Shown here: in pieces, positions 36,710 to 47,103 of the stretch | Numbering within the stretch: the stretch's first letter is position 1 | Layout of the letters: each line of letters begins with the position of its first letter | NCBI GenBank assembly: GCA_001512505.1 | Contig: LFSC01000014.1 | Location: 1 to 64,000 of the forward strand | Origin: Clostridiaceae bacterium DTU079 | GTDB taxonomy: Bacteria; Bacillota; Clostridia; Acetivibrionales; Acetivibrionaceae | Length of the DNA: 64,000 nt | Reading direction: 5' to 3' | Notes under the pieces: model-generated | The model's database searches: none | Seen by the model: the letters and a program-made list of their open reading frames with translations, nothing else | Told to the model about the DNA's origin: nothing | Made by a program: the position numbers and the translations under genes

Positions 36710-39700
36710 CTATTCATGGAAGAAATACGGAAGAGCATCATAAATATAATGTCTTACATATCCCCACCAGTGTGTAAGGCCCGGAGCTACAAGGAAGTAG
36801 AAATTACCCTTGGAAAAATCCGAAGTATATACAAATTGCGGCTTCGTTTTCATAGCTTCAATTTGCGGTACCATATTATTATATGCAATATCCTCGGTAC
36901 CTGTGGCTGCCAATACGAAGTACTGTCTATTTGAATATCCGAAATTATTTATTGATGTAACAAGGGCATTAGCTTTATCCTGACCGGAATTTCCAGCCCA
37001 GTAATCTCCGCTGAGAGGCATAAAGTATGCAACGTAATCAAGGCAGTTAGCCATTACCGTCCATGTTGTCAAACCTCCCATTGAGAATCCTCCAAAGGCT
37101 CTGTGCATTCTGGAAGCTTTAATTCCCTCAGGAGTTGTTGACTCTGCATAAGTAGAGTACTTGCCTTCTACAAAGGGAATTACATTTGCCTTGAATTCCT
37201 GATAGAAATTCTGAGCTGTGCAGTTTCCGCCATTGAAGGTAGGTGTTACCACAATCAATGGCTCAAGCTCGCCATTCATAATCATGTGGTCAAGGATACG
37301 GTGCAAATTAACATCGTTGCTAAAAATCGTATTTTCGTTTTCTCCTCCGCCATGCATGAGGTAGAAAATATTATATTTTTTGCTTGGGTCATAACCGTAA
37401 GGAAGATATACATTTAGACTCTTGGTTCCGTTTATCCCTGTATATGTTTCCTTTACAATTCTTCCCGGCTGTGGGCACTGATTCAAATAAGAGTTCGGAG
37501 CGGGACGATATTGTAAAGCAGCATCGTAATTAAAAGGAGGTTTTTCAGGGTCATTATTTCCCGGATCATTATTTTCATCTACAGGAAATTTGTCAATTTT
37601 TCTTAAAACGTAACGTTTAACAAGAGTCACGTCCATGCTGTCTACTGATCCGTCCCGGTTAACGTCAGCTGCAGCTTTAGTCTCTTCATCGGGAACAATT
37701 TTTCTCAGTACAATTCTCTTTAATATTGTTAAGTCCAAGGAGTCAATAGAACCGTCATCGTTTAAATCTCCATACGTAATTTTTTTAGGATCTGCAGGTC
37801 CGGTTATTACAGTTCCTGCAACCGCTCCGATTGCTTCATCAATATAAAAATCAATGGTATCATCGGCTGTTTCCACATAAACATACATATCACTTGCATC
37901 TGAAGGAATTGTGAATTGCGGGTTATACAAGTGAACCCATTGATTGGGGCCTACCGTCTTCTCAGCTATAGTATCATAATGAGGATCACCGTTTGAATCT
38001 ACATATTGAAGCTTCATGTAGAACGTTGTGGAAGCAGCACCTTGCTTAAACATTGCAACAGTACTGAAGCAATATTTATTCCCGGGCTTATATGTTCTGG
38101 CACTTAATGCCCGCTGTGCTCCGTTCCATGCAGCTGTACGATTATTGACCAAAAGGGACTGTGAACCTTTATATGCTGCACTGCTGCTTGTCTGAACTTG
38201 CGCAGCTCCTCTACCGGTCCATTGGCCCAAACTGCCTTCGAAGGTATCATGGTAATAATATCCGTTTTCATCCGGCTCCTCTGGGTTGCCTCCGCCACCG
38301 CCGCCAACCGGATTGTCACCGTCTCCCCATTCGGACTGAGGAATAATTGAAGCTACTGCATTATAGGCTGCCTTAGGTTGATTGCTTCCGTCAAATAAAA
38401 GAGGTGCATTTTGTGAACCGAGCCAGGTATTGGAATCATTAGGTCCCCATACACAAACAGCCGTAACCTTTCCTTTGCTGGAATTATTATTTATATCGAC
38501 TGCCGCCTGGAAAACGGCTTTATATTTGTCAGCCTGCTGCTGGAAGCTAAATTTACCGCTTTCAGTACTTACATCAAGCTCGGTAATCTGAACATCACAA
38601 CCGATATTTATATATTTCTGCAGAGCTGCTTTATAATTCTGTATACCTGAAAATCCATTCATATCCGAATTGATATGGGATTGCATTCCCACACCGTCAA
38701 GTAAGCCCTTGTTGTATAAAGATGCACACATTGAAGCAATACAGTCTCTCTTATGGTCCCAATATTCGTTGTAATCGTTGTAATAAAGTTTACAATTTGC
38801 CGGAGCATATTTTCTTGCATATGTAAATGCTTTCTCAATAAACTTGTTGTCCCCGTAAATTTGAACCCATGGAGATCTTCCGTTTCCGTATCCCGGCTCT
38901 CTTGCACCGCCGTAATTTCTGGTCCTGTTGGAATCATCACTTACTGCCTCATTAACGACGTCATAAGCATAAAGATTTAATGACGGATACTGTCTTTGTA
39001 TTTCAGCAAACATATTCTTTATGTAGCTTTCCAAACGCTGATCCATAACCGATTGAGATACCCAGCTACCGTTATCCTGGAAATTGCTCTTGAAGAACCA
39101 TTGTGGTGTCTGGCTGTGCCATACTAATGTATGACCTCTGACGGCTATATTATTTTTTGCACAGAAGTTTAATATACTTGCAGCACGGTTCAAAGATACT
39201 CTGATATTTGTATTGGTTGAACCGGATTGAACCAGTGTGGCATCAGGCTTCATTTCGTTCTCACAAGTGATACTGTTAAACTCTCTTATAATCATTGCAG
39301 TTATAGATGAATTGTTTACCGTTCCGGAGTTAAGTACCGAACCTACTCTGAAATACTTTGCATATATATCCTTCAATACTCGATTACCTGCTGCAGATGC
39401 TGTATTTGATCCTACTATTCTCTTCTGAGTTACGGTCACATCGTCAAAAATGAAATCCGAAGTGCTGTTGGTTGTGATATATAAAGTGATATCCAATGCA
39501 GTTTTCGGTGCTTTATATTTTGTTGAAAGTTCTACCCATTCTCCTGCTGCAGCATCCTTGGTTGCAATTACTTTTGTAATTCTCTCTTCCGTTTCTGCAT
39601 CCAGATAGCTCAAAGAAAGCTTAAAGGTTTCCACATCAGTACCTTCATGCTTTGCATAAATGCTGTAATTGTACTCAATGCCACCATCAAGATAAAAACC

Positions 39701-39961
39701 TTTTTGTGAATAGGCTCCGTCTTCTTCACTGGAGCGGTTTGATACCATCATACCCCTTGATGCATTATTACCTTGGTTTTCAACAGCATTTAATACCGTG
39801 TCGACTCCTAAATTACACCACCCGTCATAGTCAACCTCAAAATTGTCGTAAACAAGCTCGTAATCGGCAAATAATATCCCTGTATTAAAGGGCAATACGG
39901 AAAACACGCCGATTAACAAAATTATGGCCGTTAATTTCGCCAAAAAACTTTTGATTCTCAT
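36710..39961 (-). CDS. xynY: Cellulosomal endo-xylanase/feruloyl esterase XynY-like (CBM22-GH10-CBM22-dockerin-CE1)
   Basis: This secreted 1083-residue bifunctional enzyme cuts xylan backbones and releases ferulic acid that links xylan to lignin. Order: signal peptide (1-32, cleavage after ILFA), CBM22 (about 35-180), GH10 (190-540; acid/base Glu338 in VNEAV, nucleophile Glu461 in TELD), Gly/Pro linker (552-565), second CBM22 (570-715), type I dockerin (728-790; two DxNxDG calcium loops ending VLRKI), linker, CE1 esterase (815-1083; Ser960 in GFSMGG, Asp1024, His1064). Catalytic positions match a constant +6 offset from the XynY CE1 triad as I remember it, indicating orthology. The dockerin should attach it to the scaffoldin. 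RBS AAAGGGAGGTAGGTT. It sits inside the polC-rimP translation supercluster, an unusual place. Confidence 0.96.
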   Translation of the reverse strand: MRIKSFLAKLTAIILLIGVFSVLPFNTGILFADYELVYDNFEVDYDGWCNLGVDTVLNAVENQGNNASRGMMVSNRSSEEDGAYSQKGFYLDGGIEYNYSIYAKHEGTDVETFKLSLSYLDAETEERITKVIATKDAAAGEWVELSTKYKAPKTALDITLYITTNSTSDFIFDDVTVTQKRIVGSNTASAAGNRVLKDIYAKYFRVGSVLNSGTVNNSSITAMIIREFNSITCENEMKPDATLVQSGSTNTNIRVSLNRAASILNFCAKNNIAVRGHTLVWHSQTPQWFFKSNFQDNGSWVSQSVMDQRLESYIKNMFAEIQRQYPSLNLYAYDVVNEAVSDDSNRTRNYGGAREPGYGNGRSPWVQIYGDNKFIEKAFTYARKYAPANCKLYYNDYNEYWDHKRDCIASMCASLYNKGLLDGVGMQSHINSDMNGFSGIQNYKAALQKYINIGCDVQITELDVSTESGKFSFQQQADKYKAVFQAAVDINNNSSKGKVTAVCVWGPNDSNTWLGSQNAPLLFDGSNQPKAAYNAVASIIPQSEWGDGDNPVGGGGGGNPEEPDENGYYYHDTFEGSLGQWTGRGAAQVQTSSSAAYKGSQSLLVNNRTAAWNGAQRALSARTYKPGNKYCFSTVAMFKQGAASTTFYMKLQYVDSNGDPHYDTIAEKTVGPNQWVHLYNPQFTIPSDASDMYVYVETADDTIDFYIDEAIGAVAGTVITGPADPKKITYGDLNDDGSIDSLDLTILKRIVLRKIVPDEETKAAADVNRDGSVDSMDVTLVKRYVLRKIDKFPVDENNDPGNNDPEKPPFNYDAALQYRPAPNSYLNQCPQPGRIVKETYTGINGTKSLNVYLPYGYDPSKKYNIFYLMHGGGENENTIFSNDVNLHRILDHMIMNGELEPLIVVTPTFNGGNCTAQNFYQEFKANVIPFVEGKYSTYAESTTPEGIKASRMHRAFGGFSMGGLTTWTVMANCLDYVAYFMPLSGDYWAGNSGQDKANALVTSINNFGYSNRQYFVLAATGTEDIAYNNMVPQIEAMKTKPQFVYTSDFSKGNFYFLVAPGLTHWWGYVRHYIYDALPYFFHE

Positions 39962-40134
39962 AACCTACCTCCCTTTAAAAAATTAAATAATATAAATTTA
40001 GCTATATACTTCTATTTTATTAATACGTAAGGAATATATTTTTTCGGTTGGGGATTTTAACTTTTTTTCGATTTTTTTTTACAAATTAGATTTTTAAGAA
40101 AAGCGACTTTCTTCCTATTTTCAACTTATATTCT

Positions 40135-40290
40135 AAGATATGAAATATTAAGTTTCACAAGTCCGGAGCCTGTTAATATATTATCAGATGAGAGCAAAAT
40201 TCGCTTCGAGCAAACTGATGCTTTGCCTCTTTTCTTTGTATTAACAGGCTCTATAACATGCTTCACCAAGGTTCTTGGTTATTTTCTTCA
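40135..40290 (+). repeat. Dispersed palindromic element, copy 4 (diverged)
   Basis: The core GGAGCCTGTTAATA...TATTAACAGGCTC is kept, with inner GAGCAAAATTCGCTTCG. Outer arms and the CCGCGG region have drifted, making this the most diverged long copy with copy 9. It lies 36 bp past the polC stop codon, between polC and the promoter region of xynY. Confidence 0.8.
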
Positions 40291-40325
40291 AATATATATA
40301 TTCGAAAATTCTTTTTCAAACATCT

Positions 40326-43300
40326 TTATCCGAACAAACTTATCTGGTTACTCTCAGGCCAACCGTCAAGGCAACCGTTTTGCTGTAAAATTTCTATTAC
40401 TGTCTTGCTTATCTTTGCGCGGGTCCTCAGGTCGTCAATGGACAAAAACTCCCCATGGCTCCTTGCCTCAACTATATTTCGAGCCGCAGCAATTCCCAGC
40501 CCCTGAAGGGCATTTAACGGAGGTCTGATTCCATTAGGGGTTATCTGAAATTTTGTAGCATCGGATTGGTAAATGTCAATAGGTAAAAAACTTATACCTC
40601 TTGCATACATTTCATTAGCGACCTCAAGAATTGTAAGAACATTCTTTTCCTTCTGAGTCATGTTATTGCCTTTCTGTTCCAACTCCCGTATGCAGTTTCT
40701 TACCTTGGCCTGCCCATGGCACATCATGTTGGCATCAAACTCGTCCGCCCTAACCGTAAAATAAGTAACATAAAACGCCTCAGGATAATAGACCTTAAAC
40801 CATGCAATTCTAAATGCCATCATAACATAAGCTGCCGCATGGGCTTTCGGAAACATGTATTTTATTTTCTTACATGACTCAATATACCATTCGGGCACTT
40901 TATTCTCCCTCATTATCTGCTCGTACTCTTCTTTTAAGCCTTTACCCTTTCTTACATCCTCCATAATTTTAAACGCTGTCTTAGGAGGAAGTCCGCAATG
41001 TATCAAATACAGCATTATATCATCCCTGGTACATATAACCTCAGAAAGCGTTGCCACTTTGCTTCTGACAAGATCCTGGGCATTGTTGAGCCATACATCG
41101 GTTCCGTGGGACAGCCCCGATATCCTTATGAGCTCGGAAAAGGTTGTGGGCCTTGTATCCACCAGCATCTGGCGCACGAACTTTGTCCCGAACTCAGGAA
41201 CGGCAAAGGTTCCCACCTCGCTGTTTATGTCTTCGGGCCGAACATTTAAAGGCTCAGTGCTGCTGAAAAGACCCATGGTTCTTTCTTCCCCTATGGGGAT
41301 TGTACGGGCATTAACACCGGTAAGATCCTCAAGCATCCTTATTACCGTAGGATCGTCATGCCCCAATATGTCCAGCTTCAAGAGCCTTCCGCTAATGGAG
41401 TGGTAATCAAAATGGGTAGTGATTATATTGGATTCGGTATCGTCTGCAGGCCGCTGTATCGGACAAAATTCGTATATTTCCCGGTCCTGGGGAACAATCA
41501 TAACGCCCCCGGGATGCTGGCCTGTGGTCCTCTTTACGCCGGTACAACCCTTAACCAGCCTGCCTATTTCAGCATTGGTCTTAACCAACTCCCGCTCATC
41601 AAGATAATTTTTGACAAAACCGAAGGCCGTCTTTTCCGCAATGGTTCCAATGGTACCGGCACGGTATACATGTCCGACCCCAAACAGCTCTTCCGTATAT
41701 TTATGGGCAACCGGCTGGTATTCCCCCGAAAAGTTAAGGTCAATATCCGGCTCTTTATCTCCGTCAAAGCCCAGGAAAGTTTCAAAGGGAATATCATATC
41801 CGTCCCTTTTAAGTTCCTTACCGCAATTGGGACAAACTTTTTTCGGCAAGTCAAAACCGCAGCCATAGCTTCCGTCCTGAATAAATTCACAGTATTTGCA
41901 GCTTTCGCAAATATAATGCGGCGGCAGGGAATTAACTTCGGTTATACCGATAAGATACGCTACAAAGGAAGAACCGACAGATCCCCTGGAACCTACAAGA
42001 TAACCGTCGCTAAGGGATTTTTGTACAAGCTTTTGCGCAATAATATACATAACCGAAAAGCCGTTTTTAATAATGGAGTTCAGCTCCTTTTCCATCCGCT
42101 TTTCCACAACCTCGGGAAGCTTTTCTCCATATATCTCTTTTGCCCTTTTTTCCGCCAAAGTCCGAATCTCCTCCTCGGCGCCTTCTATCTTGGGCGGGAA
42201 AGTACCATTGGGTATGGGAATTATATCCTCACACATATCTGCAATCAAATTCGTATTCTCCACAACCACCTCATGGCATTTCTTCTCCCCAAGATAGCTG
42301 AATTCCTCCAGCATCTCTTCGGTGGTACGGAAATAAAGGGGTGCCTGGTTGTCCGCATCGGAAAATCCCTGTCCGGCCATAAGTATTCTTCTGAAGACCT
42401 CATCTTCCGGATCCATAAAATGAACGTCACAGGTTGCAACCACCGGCTTGTTATATCTCTCTCCCAAAGCCACAATCTTTCGGTTTATATCCTTGAGCTC
42501 TTCCATGCTGTTTACCGTCCCGTTATCAATCATAAACCGGTTATTGCCCAAGGGTTGTATTTCAAGATAATCATAAAACCTTACGATTTTTGAAATCTCC
42601 TCATCACTCTTTTTTTCAAGTATTGCCCTGTAAAGCTCCCCTGCCTCACACGCACTTCCGAGAATCAGACCTTCTCTATAGGTCATAAAAAGCTTTTTCG
42701 GAAGTCTCGGCCTCTTATGAAAATACTTTAAATGCGACTCTGACACAATTTTGTATAAATTCTTAAGACCTATATAGTTTTTTACAAGTATAATAGCGTG
42801 ATATGTGGAATGGGTCTTATAGCTATTTTCACAATCCCCAAAAACATTGTCTATATCATCTATGGTCTTAACGTTTTTCTTCTTCAAAATCTCAATGCAT
42901 TTAGTAAAAATTCCTGCACAAGCCATAGCATCATCAAGAGCCCTGTGATGATTTTTCAATTCCACCCCTAAATGCTTTGCAACAATATTCAGCCTATGCT
43001 TTGAAAGCTCGGGAAACAACTGCCTGGAAAGCTCCAAGGTATCTACAACGGGATTTTCCATTTCTATTCCCAGCACTCGAGCGTTATGCCGTATAAATCC
43101 GGCGTCAAAGGACGCATTATGCGCTACCAGCACAGCTCCTTTTGAAAACTCCAAAAACTCCGGCAAAACCGATTCAACGGTCGGTGCCTCCGCCACCATT
43201 TCGTCGGTGATACCGGTAAGCTTTACAATATGCTCCGGTATTGGAATTTGAGGATTTACAAAGGTACTGTATGTATCCACTATCTGCCCGTTCCTCAGTT

Positions 43301-44639
43301 TAACTGCACCGATTTCCGTTATCTTGTCCTTATCTGCTTGTAGCCCCGTGGTCTCAATATCAAATACAACAAACTCTCCGTCAATGGGATGTCCGTTGGC
43401 ATAGTAGACTATTGGAACGGCATCGTCCAAAAGATATGCTTCAATACCGTAAATTATCTTTATTCCGAACTTTTTCCCCGCGTCAGCGGCATCGGGGTAT
43501 GCCTGTACAACTCCGTGATCGGTTATGGCAATTGCCTTGTGTCCCCATTCATGAGCCCTTTTCACCAATTCCTTAACCGGAGTGACACCGTCCATGGCAC
43601 TCATCTGCGTATGAAGATGCAGCTCCACCCTTTTTTTCTCAGCATTATCCTTCTTAGTCTTTTTGGGAACTTCAATAATGTCTGAGGCAATTACGGTAAG
43701 TTCCTTGGAAAATTTATCATACTGGGCTTCACCCCGAACCTTCACCGATACATTTTCCTTGAGCCGCTCTATAACGTTCTCATGTTTGCTTTTGTCCACA
43801 AAAATTTTTACAGTAATCGAGCCGGTATAGTCCGTAATATCAAATATGTAAAGAGTTTTACCGCTGTTAAGGGTCCGTTCCTCGGTCCTTATAATATCGC
43901 CGCATATGGCAACTCTTCCGGAATCCTGCGTAACCTCGGACATATTCATTATACTGTCATTGAAGCTTTTTCCGAAAATAATATCCGAATCCGCCGGCTT
44001 AGCATTGGTGGCATAGGACTTGGAAGACTCCGCTACCTTCGGCTCCTTTGGGATATTGCTTATAACCGTATCCGTCACTATTTTTGCTTCTTCATTTTCT
44101 TTTAGCTCAATATATTCATTTATTATTTCCTCATCTATCGCGCAATCTATGAATTCAACCCGTATCTTTACACCAAAACCGTCCTCGAGTATTTTTTCTA
44201 TCAGGCTGTCACATTTCTTACTTTTTAATATTTCACTGCCCCTTGTTTTGAGCTGTATTTGAAGCTTCTTGTCATCGATACTCCAAGTGCAGCCTTCCAT
44301 TATTCCCCGGCACAACACAATTTTATTTTTAACTGTATGTACAATACTGTCCCAGTATTTTGAAACAATATCTTCTGTGGACAAATTAACATTAAAAAAG
44401 GCCTTGATATAGACATGCTCAAGTTCAAATGCCTTTCTTAAGGTCTTCTCCAAATTTTCCAAGGCCTCTGCGGGTATAAGATTTTCCGATATTATTTGAA
44501 TTTCCAGCTTTCTGGATTTTCTATAAAGGTTTATACCCTGTATCCTTGCCGATTCAAAATATTTTTTAACAATGTCATTGTCTTGTATCTCCGGAAAAAG
44601 CTCCTGAAGTTTTTTATCCTGCAACATTACATTTTGCAT
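40326..44639 (-). CDS. polC: DNA polymerase III alpha subunit, PolC type
   Basis: PolC is the replicative polymerase of low-GC Gram-positives. The 1437 residues show an N-terminal domain, an OB fold (about 240-330), a PHP domain (HLHTQMSAMDG, ITDHG) interrupted by a DEDDh 3'-5' exonuclease (FVFDIETTG...HNASFDAGF...HRALDDA), and the polymerase core (SRGSVGSSF, DKEPDIDLNF). A four-cysteine zinc site (CESCKYC...CPNCGK) and a helix-hairpin-helix region near LNALQGLGIA follow. The ATG at 44639 has AGGGG 8 bp upstream; the track's GTG seven codons earlier overlaps that site. It is the last gene of the rpsB-to-polC run. Confidence 0.97.
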   Translation of the reverse strand: MQNVMLQDKKLQELFPEIQDNDIVKKYFESARIQGINLYRKSRKLEIQIISENLIPAEALENLEKTLRKAFELEHVYIKAFFNVNLSTEDIVSKYWDSIVHTVKNKIVLCRGIMEGCTWSIDDKKLQIQLKTRGSEILKSKKCDSLIEKILEDGFGVKIRVEFIDCAIDEEIINEYIELKENEEAKIVTDTVISNIPKEPKVAESSKSYATNAKPADSDIIFGKSFNDSIMNMSEVTQDSGRVAICGDIIRTEERTLNSGKTLYIFDITDYTGSITVKIFVDKSKHENVIERLKENVSVKVRGEAQYDKFSKELTVIASDIIEVPKKTKKDNAEKKRVELHLHTQMSAMDGVTPVKELVKRAHEWGHKAIAITDHGVVQAYPDAADAGKKFGIKIIYGIEAYLLDDAVPIVYYANGHPIDGEFVVFDIETTGLQADKDKITEIGAVKLRNGQIVDTYSTFVNPQIPIPEHIVKLTGITDEMVAEAPTVESVLPEFLEFSKGAVLVAHNASFDAGFIRHNARVLGIEMENPVVDTLELSRQLFPELSKHRLNIVAKHLGVELKNHHRALDDAMACAGIFTKCIEILKKKNVKTIDDIDNVFGDCENSYKTHSTYHAIILVKNYIGLKNLYKIVSESHLKYFHKRPRLPKKLFMTYREGLILGSACEAGELYRAILEKKSDEEISKIVRFYDYLEIQPLGNNRFMIDNGTVNSMEELKDINRKIVALGERYNKPVVATCDVHFMDPEDEVFRRILMAGQGFSDADNQAPLYFRTTEEMLEEFSYLGEKKCHEVVVENTNLIADMCEDIIPIPNGTFPPKIEGAEEEIRTLAEKRAKEIYGEKLPEVVEKRMEKELNSIIKNGFSVMYIIAQKLVQKSLSDGYLVGSRGSVGSSFVAYLIGITEVNSLPPHYICESCKYCEFIQDGSYGCGFDLPKKVCPNCGKELKRDGYDIPFETFLGFDGDKEPDIDLNFSGEYQPVAHKYTEELFGVGHVYRAGTIGTIAEKTAFGFVKNYLDERELVKTNAEIGRLVKGCTGVKRTTGQHPGGVMIVPQDREIYEFCPIQRPADDTESNIITTHFDYHSISGRLLKLDILGHDDPTVIRMLEDLTGVNARTIPIGEERTMGLFSSTEPLNVRPEDINSEVGTFAVPEFGTKFVRQMLVDTRPTTFSELIRISGLSHGTDVWLNNAQDLVRSKVATLSEVICTRDDIMLYLIHCGLPPKTAFKIMEDVRKGKGLKEEYEQIMRENKVPEWYIESCKKIKYMFPKAHAAAYVMMAFRIAWFKVYYPEAFYVTYFTVRADEFDANMMCHGQAKVRNCIRELEQKGNNMTQKEKNVLTILEVANEMYARGISFLPIDIYQSDATKFQITPNGIRPPLNALQGLGIAAARNIVEARSHGEFLSIDDLRTRAKISKTVIEILQQNGCLDGWPESNQISLFG

Positions 44640-44659
44640 AACCGAACCCCTCTTTTGCA

Positions 44660-45715
44660 CTACATTTTCATGATTTCCTCCATAAGCTCATCCACTATTT
44701 TATCCTGAGGAATTTTTCTAATTATTTCACCTTTTTTGAAAAGAAGTGCCTCATTCTTGCCTCCCGCAATGCCAATATCGGCTTCCCTTGCCTCTCCGGG
44801 TCCGTTTACGGCACAGCCCATTACTGCAACCTTTATTGATTTGTCAATCTTTCCAAGCCTCTCTTCCACCTCTGAAGCAATTTTAATAAGGTCTATCTGG
44901 CATCTTCCGCATGTAGGACAGGAAACAAACTCAACTCCGCCCTCCAAAAGCCCGAGAGATCTTAGCAATTCTTGTCCCACTCTGACTTCTTCTCTCGGGT
45001 CACCGGTTAAGGATACCCTAATGGTATCTCCGATACCTTCTGCCAGCAAGCATCCCAAACCCACACAGGATTTAATAGTACCTCTAAACAACGTTCCCGC
45101 CTCGGTCACTCCGATATGCAAAGGATAATCCGTTTTTTCAGACATAAGCCTGTATGCCGCAATGGTCATTGGCACACTGGATGCCTTTAAAGAAAATACA
45201 ATATCATAAAAATCCAATTCCTCCAGTATCCGGGCATGCTCCAGAGCACTTTCCACCATAGCCCTGGGAGTTAAGCCGTACTTTTGCGTAATATTTTTCT
45301 CCAAAGACCCGGCATTCACTCCGATGCGTATGGGTATGTTTCTTTCCTTTGCAACCTCAACAACCTTTTTAACCCTTTCCCTGTCCCCGATGTTGCCGGG
45401 ATTAATCCTTATTTTGTCGGCTCCCTTTTCCATGCTTGTAATGGCAAGCCGGTAATCAAAATGTATGTCGGCCACCAGAGGTATTTTTATAGATTTTTTT
45501 ATTTCTTCTATAGCCTCCGCTGCTTCATTGTCCGGTACTGCCACTCTAACTATTTGACATCCTTCTTCTTCCAGCATCTTTATTTGATTTACGGTAGCTT
45601 TTATATCCCTTGTATCGGTATTGGTCATTGATTGGACCGCAACAGGCGAGCCACCCCCGATACTGATATCTCCGACCTTTACCGTTTTGGTTTTCTTTCT
45701 GTCAATATAATTCAT
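44660..45715 (-). CDS. ispG: 4-hydroxy-3-methylbut-2-enyl diphosphate synthase IspG (GcpE)
   Basis: IspG is the penultimate enzyme of the MEP isoprenoid pathway, reducing the cyclic diphosphate MEcPP to HMBPP with a [4Fe-4S] cluster. The 351 residues comprise a TIM barrel ([32 protein letters not shown]) and the cluster domain with CPTCGRC and [10 protein letters not shown]. It lies between rseP and polC, in the same run as dxr, another MEP gene, both feeding uppS. Confidence 0.97.
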   Translation of the reverse strand: MNYIDRKKTKTVKVGDISIGGGSPVAVQSMTNTDTRDIKATVNQIKMLEEEGCQIVRVAVPDNEAAEAIEEIKKSIKIPLVADIHFDYRLAITSMEKGADKIRINPGNIGDRERVKKVVEVAKERNIPIRIGVNAGSLEKNITQKYGLTPRAMVESALEHARILEELDFYDIVFSLKASSVPMTIAAYRLMSEKTDYPLHIGVTEAGTLFRGTIKSCVGLGCLLAEGIGDTIRVSLTGDPREEVRVGQELLRSLGLLEGGVEFVSCPTCGRCQIDLIKIASEVEERLGKIDKSIKVAVMGCAVNGPGEAREADIGIAGGKNEALLFKKGEIIRKIPQDKIVDELMEEIMKM

Positions 45716-45801
45716 TTAATATTTCTCCCTTTAAAATAATTTCGGACACCCCAAATCCTTCCGGTTCATATCCGAAAGAATACGATTATATTATACCAAA
45801 A

Positions 45802-47082
45802 TCATTTTATAATAAATCTCATAATATCGTTGGCCATAACAAATATGGAAAACCCTATCAAAATAAAGAACCCTATTGACGTAATTATTGCTTCCTTTTC
45901 TACCGGTATCTTCTTTCTGCTTATGGCCTCTATTGCCAAAATCAAAAGCTTGCTTCCGTCCAATGCCGGAAAAGGCACAAGATTGGTGGCTCCAATTGCC
46001 GCACTTATAAGACCCGTCCAGAGAAGAATTTGCAAAAGAGCCTCCATAAAGGTTTCACTCCTCTGGGCTGCATTATTCATAGTACTGACAATACCCACAG
46101 GTCCCGTCATTTCCGTAATGGATACTTGACCGGTTACAAGCCAATAAAGGCTGTAAGGTACCATACGGATATTGGAATAGGTAAATCTCGCAGCACTACC
46201 CATTATCCCCAACAGGCTGCCCTTCTCCACTCTTAAAAACTCCATACCAAGCTCATAGTTTTCCGTTAATCTGGGTGTAATATTTAACACCTGCTTGCTG
46301 CCCTGTCTTTCAACAGTAACAGCAACCTCCGCTTCCTCATTTTCCTTTAGAAAAGCCTTAATCTCTTCAATAGCGGTAACCTCCGTACCGTTTAGGGCTA
46401 CAATTTTATCCCCCACTTGCATACCTGCCTTTTCCGCCGGTCCGCCCATAGCCAGGTCCGTTACAACATTGGATCTGCCCGGTGTGGAATCGGCATAAAA
46501 ACCGAACAGGTACTCTCTATAAACTTTAGGCACAATATCTTTCGTAATGAGTTCCTTTTCCCCTTCTCTTTTAATTGTAATTTGGGTGGGTTTTCCCTTT
46601 GAAATATACAAAAACTGTATAACTTCCATGGGATCATATATGCGTTTGCCGTTATACGCGACAACCGTGTCTCCTTCCATAATGCCTGTCTCAGCGGCTG
46701 AGGAGCCTTCGTGTACCGTTTTTACGGTTCTGGTATTATAGCCTGTGAAAGAATATACAATACAGATAAGCAAAAACGCCAAAATCAAATTGGAAAGAGG
46801 CCCCGCTGCTATAACCGAAGCTCTCACCCATACAGGCTTGTTAATAAATGCCCTTTCACTGTCCGAGTCCTCATCTTCACCTTCCATTTTAACATAGGCA
46901 AGTATGGGAAACACCCTCAAAGAATACATTGTTTCTCCTTTTCGAAAGCTGAAAATCTTAGGTCCCACAAAAAGGGAAAACTCTTCAACCTTTATACCCG
47001 ATAACTTTGCAACAATAAAGTGTCCCAGTTCATGCACTATAATAATTAAATTAAACGCCATAAAAACCATTAAAAGTCTCAT
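45802..47082 (-). CDS. rseP: Site-2 intramembrane metalloprotease RseP/RasP
   Basis: This 426-residue M50 protease cleaves transmembrane anti-sigma factors and signal-peptide remnants within the membrane. The zinc motif HELGH is in the first membrane segment, the second signature NLVPFPALDG is near the C-terminus, and one or two PDZ domains lie between (GGPAEKAGMQVGDKI marks one; GSSAAETGIMEGD a likely second). GGAGG lies 6 bp before the ATG. Gene order dxr-rseP-ispG is conserved in Clostridia. Confidence 0.95.
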   Translation of the reverse strand: MRLLMVFMAFNLIIIVHELGHFIVAKLSGIKVEEFSLFVGPKIFSFRKGETMYSLRVFPILAYVKMEGEDEDSDSERAFINKPVWVRASVIAAGPLSNLILAFLLICIVYSFTGYNTRTVKTVHEGSSAAETGIMEGDTVVAYNGKRIYDPMEVIQFLYISKGKPTQITIKREGEKELITKDIVPKVYREYLFGFYADSTPGRSNVVTDLAMGGPAEKAGMQVGDKIVALNGTEVTAIEEIKAFLKENEEAEVAVTVERQGSKQVLNITPRLTENYELGMEFLRVEKGSLLGIMGSAARFTYSNIRMVPYSLYWLVTGQVSITEMTGPVGIVSTMNNAAQRSETFMEALLQILLWTGLISAAIGATNLVPFPALDGSKLLILAIEAISRKKIPVEKEAIITSIGFFILIGFSIFVMANDIMRFIIK

Positions 47083-47103
47083 TGAAAACCTCCTTGAAAC
47101 GCA

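Noticed and set aside
38280-38310. Glycine-coding GC-rich stretch in xynY as a possible frameshift or repeat insertion
   Set aside because: The frame continues with correct domains on both sides; it is the normal Gly/Pro linker between GH10 and CBM22.
41358-42593. 411-aa ORF on the plus strand
   Set aside because: It is antisense to polC and runs opposite to a frame with clear polymerase motifs; no recognisable domain.
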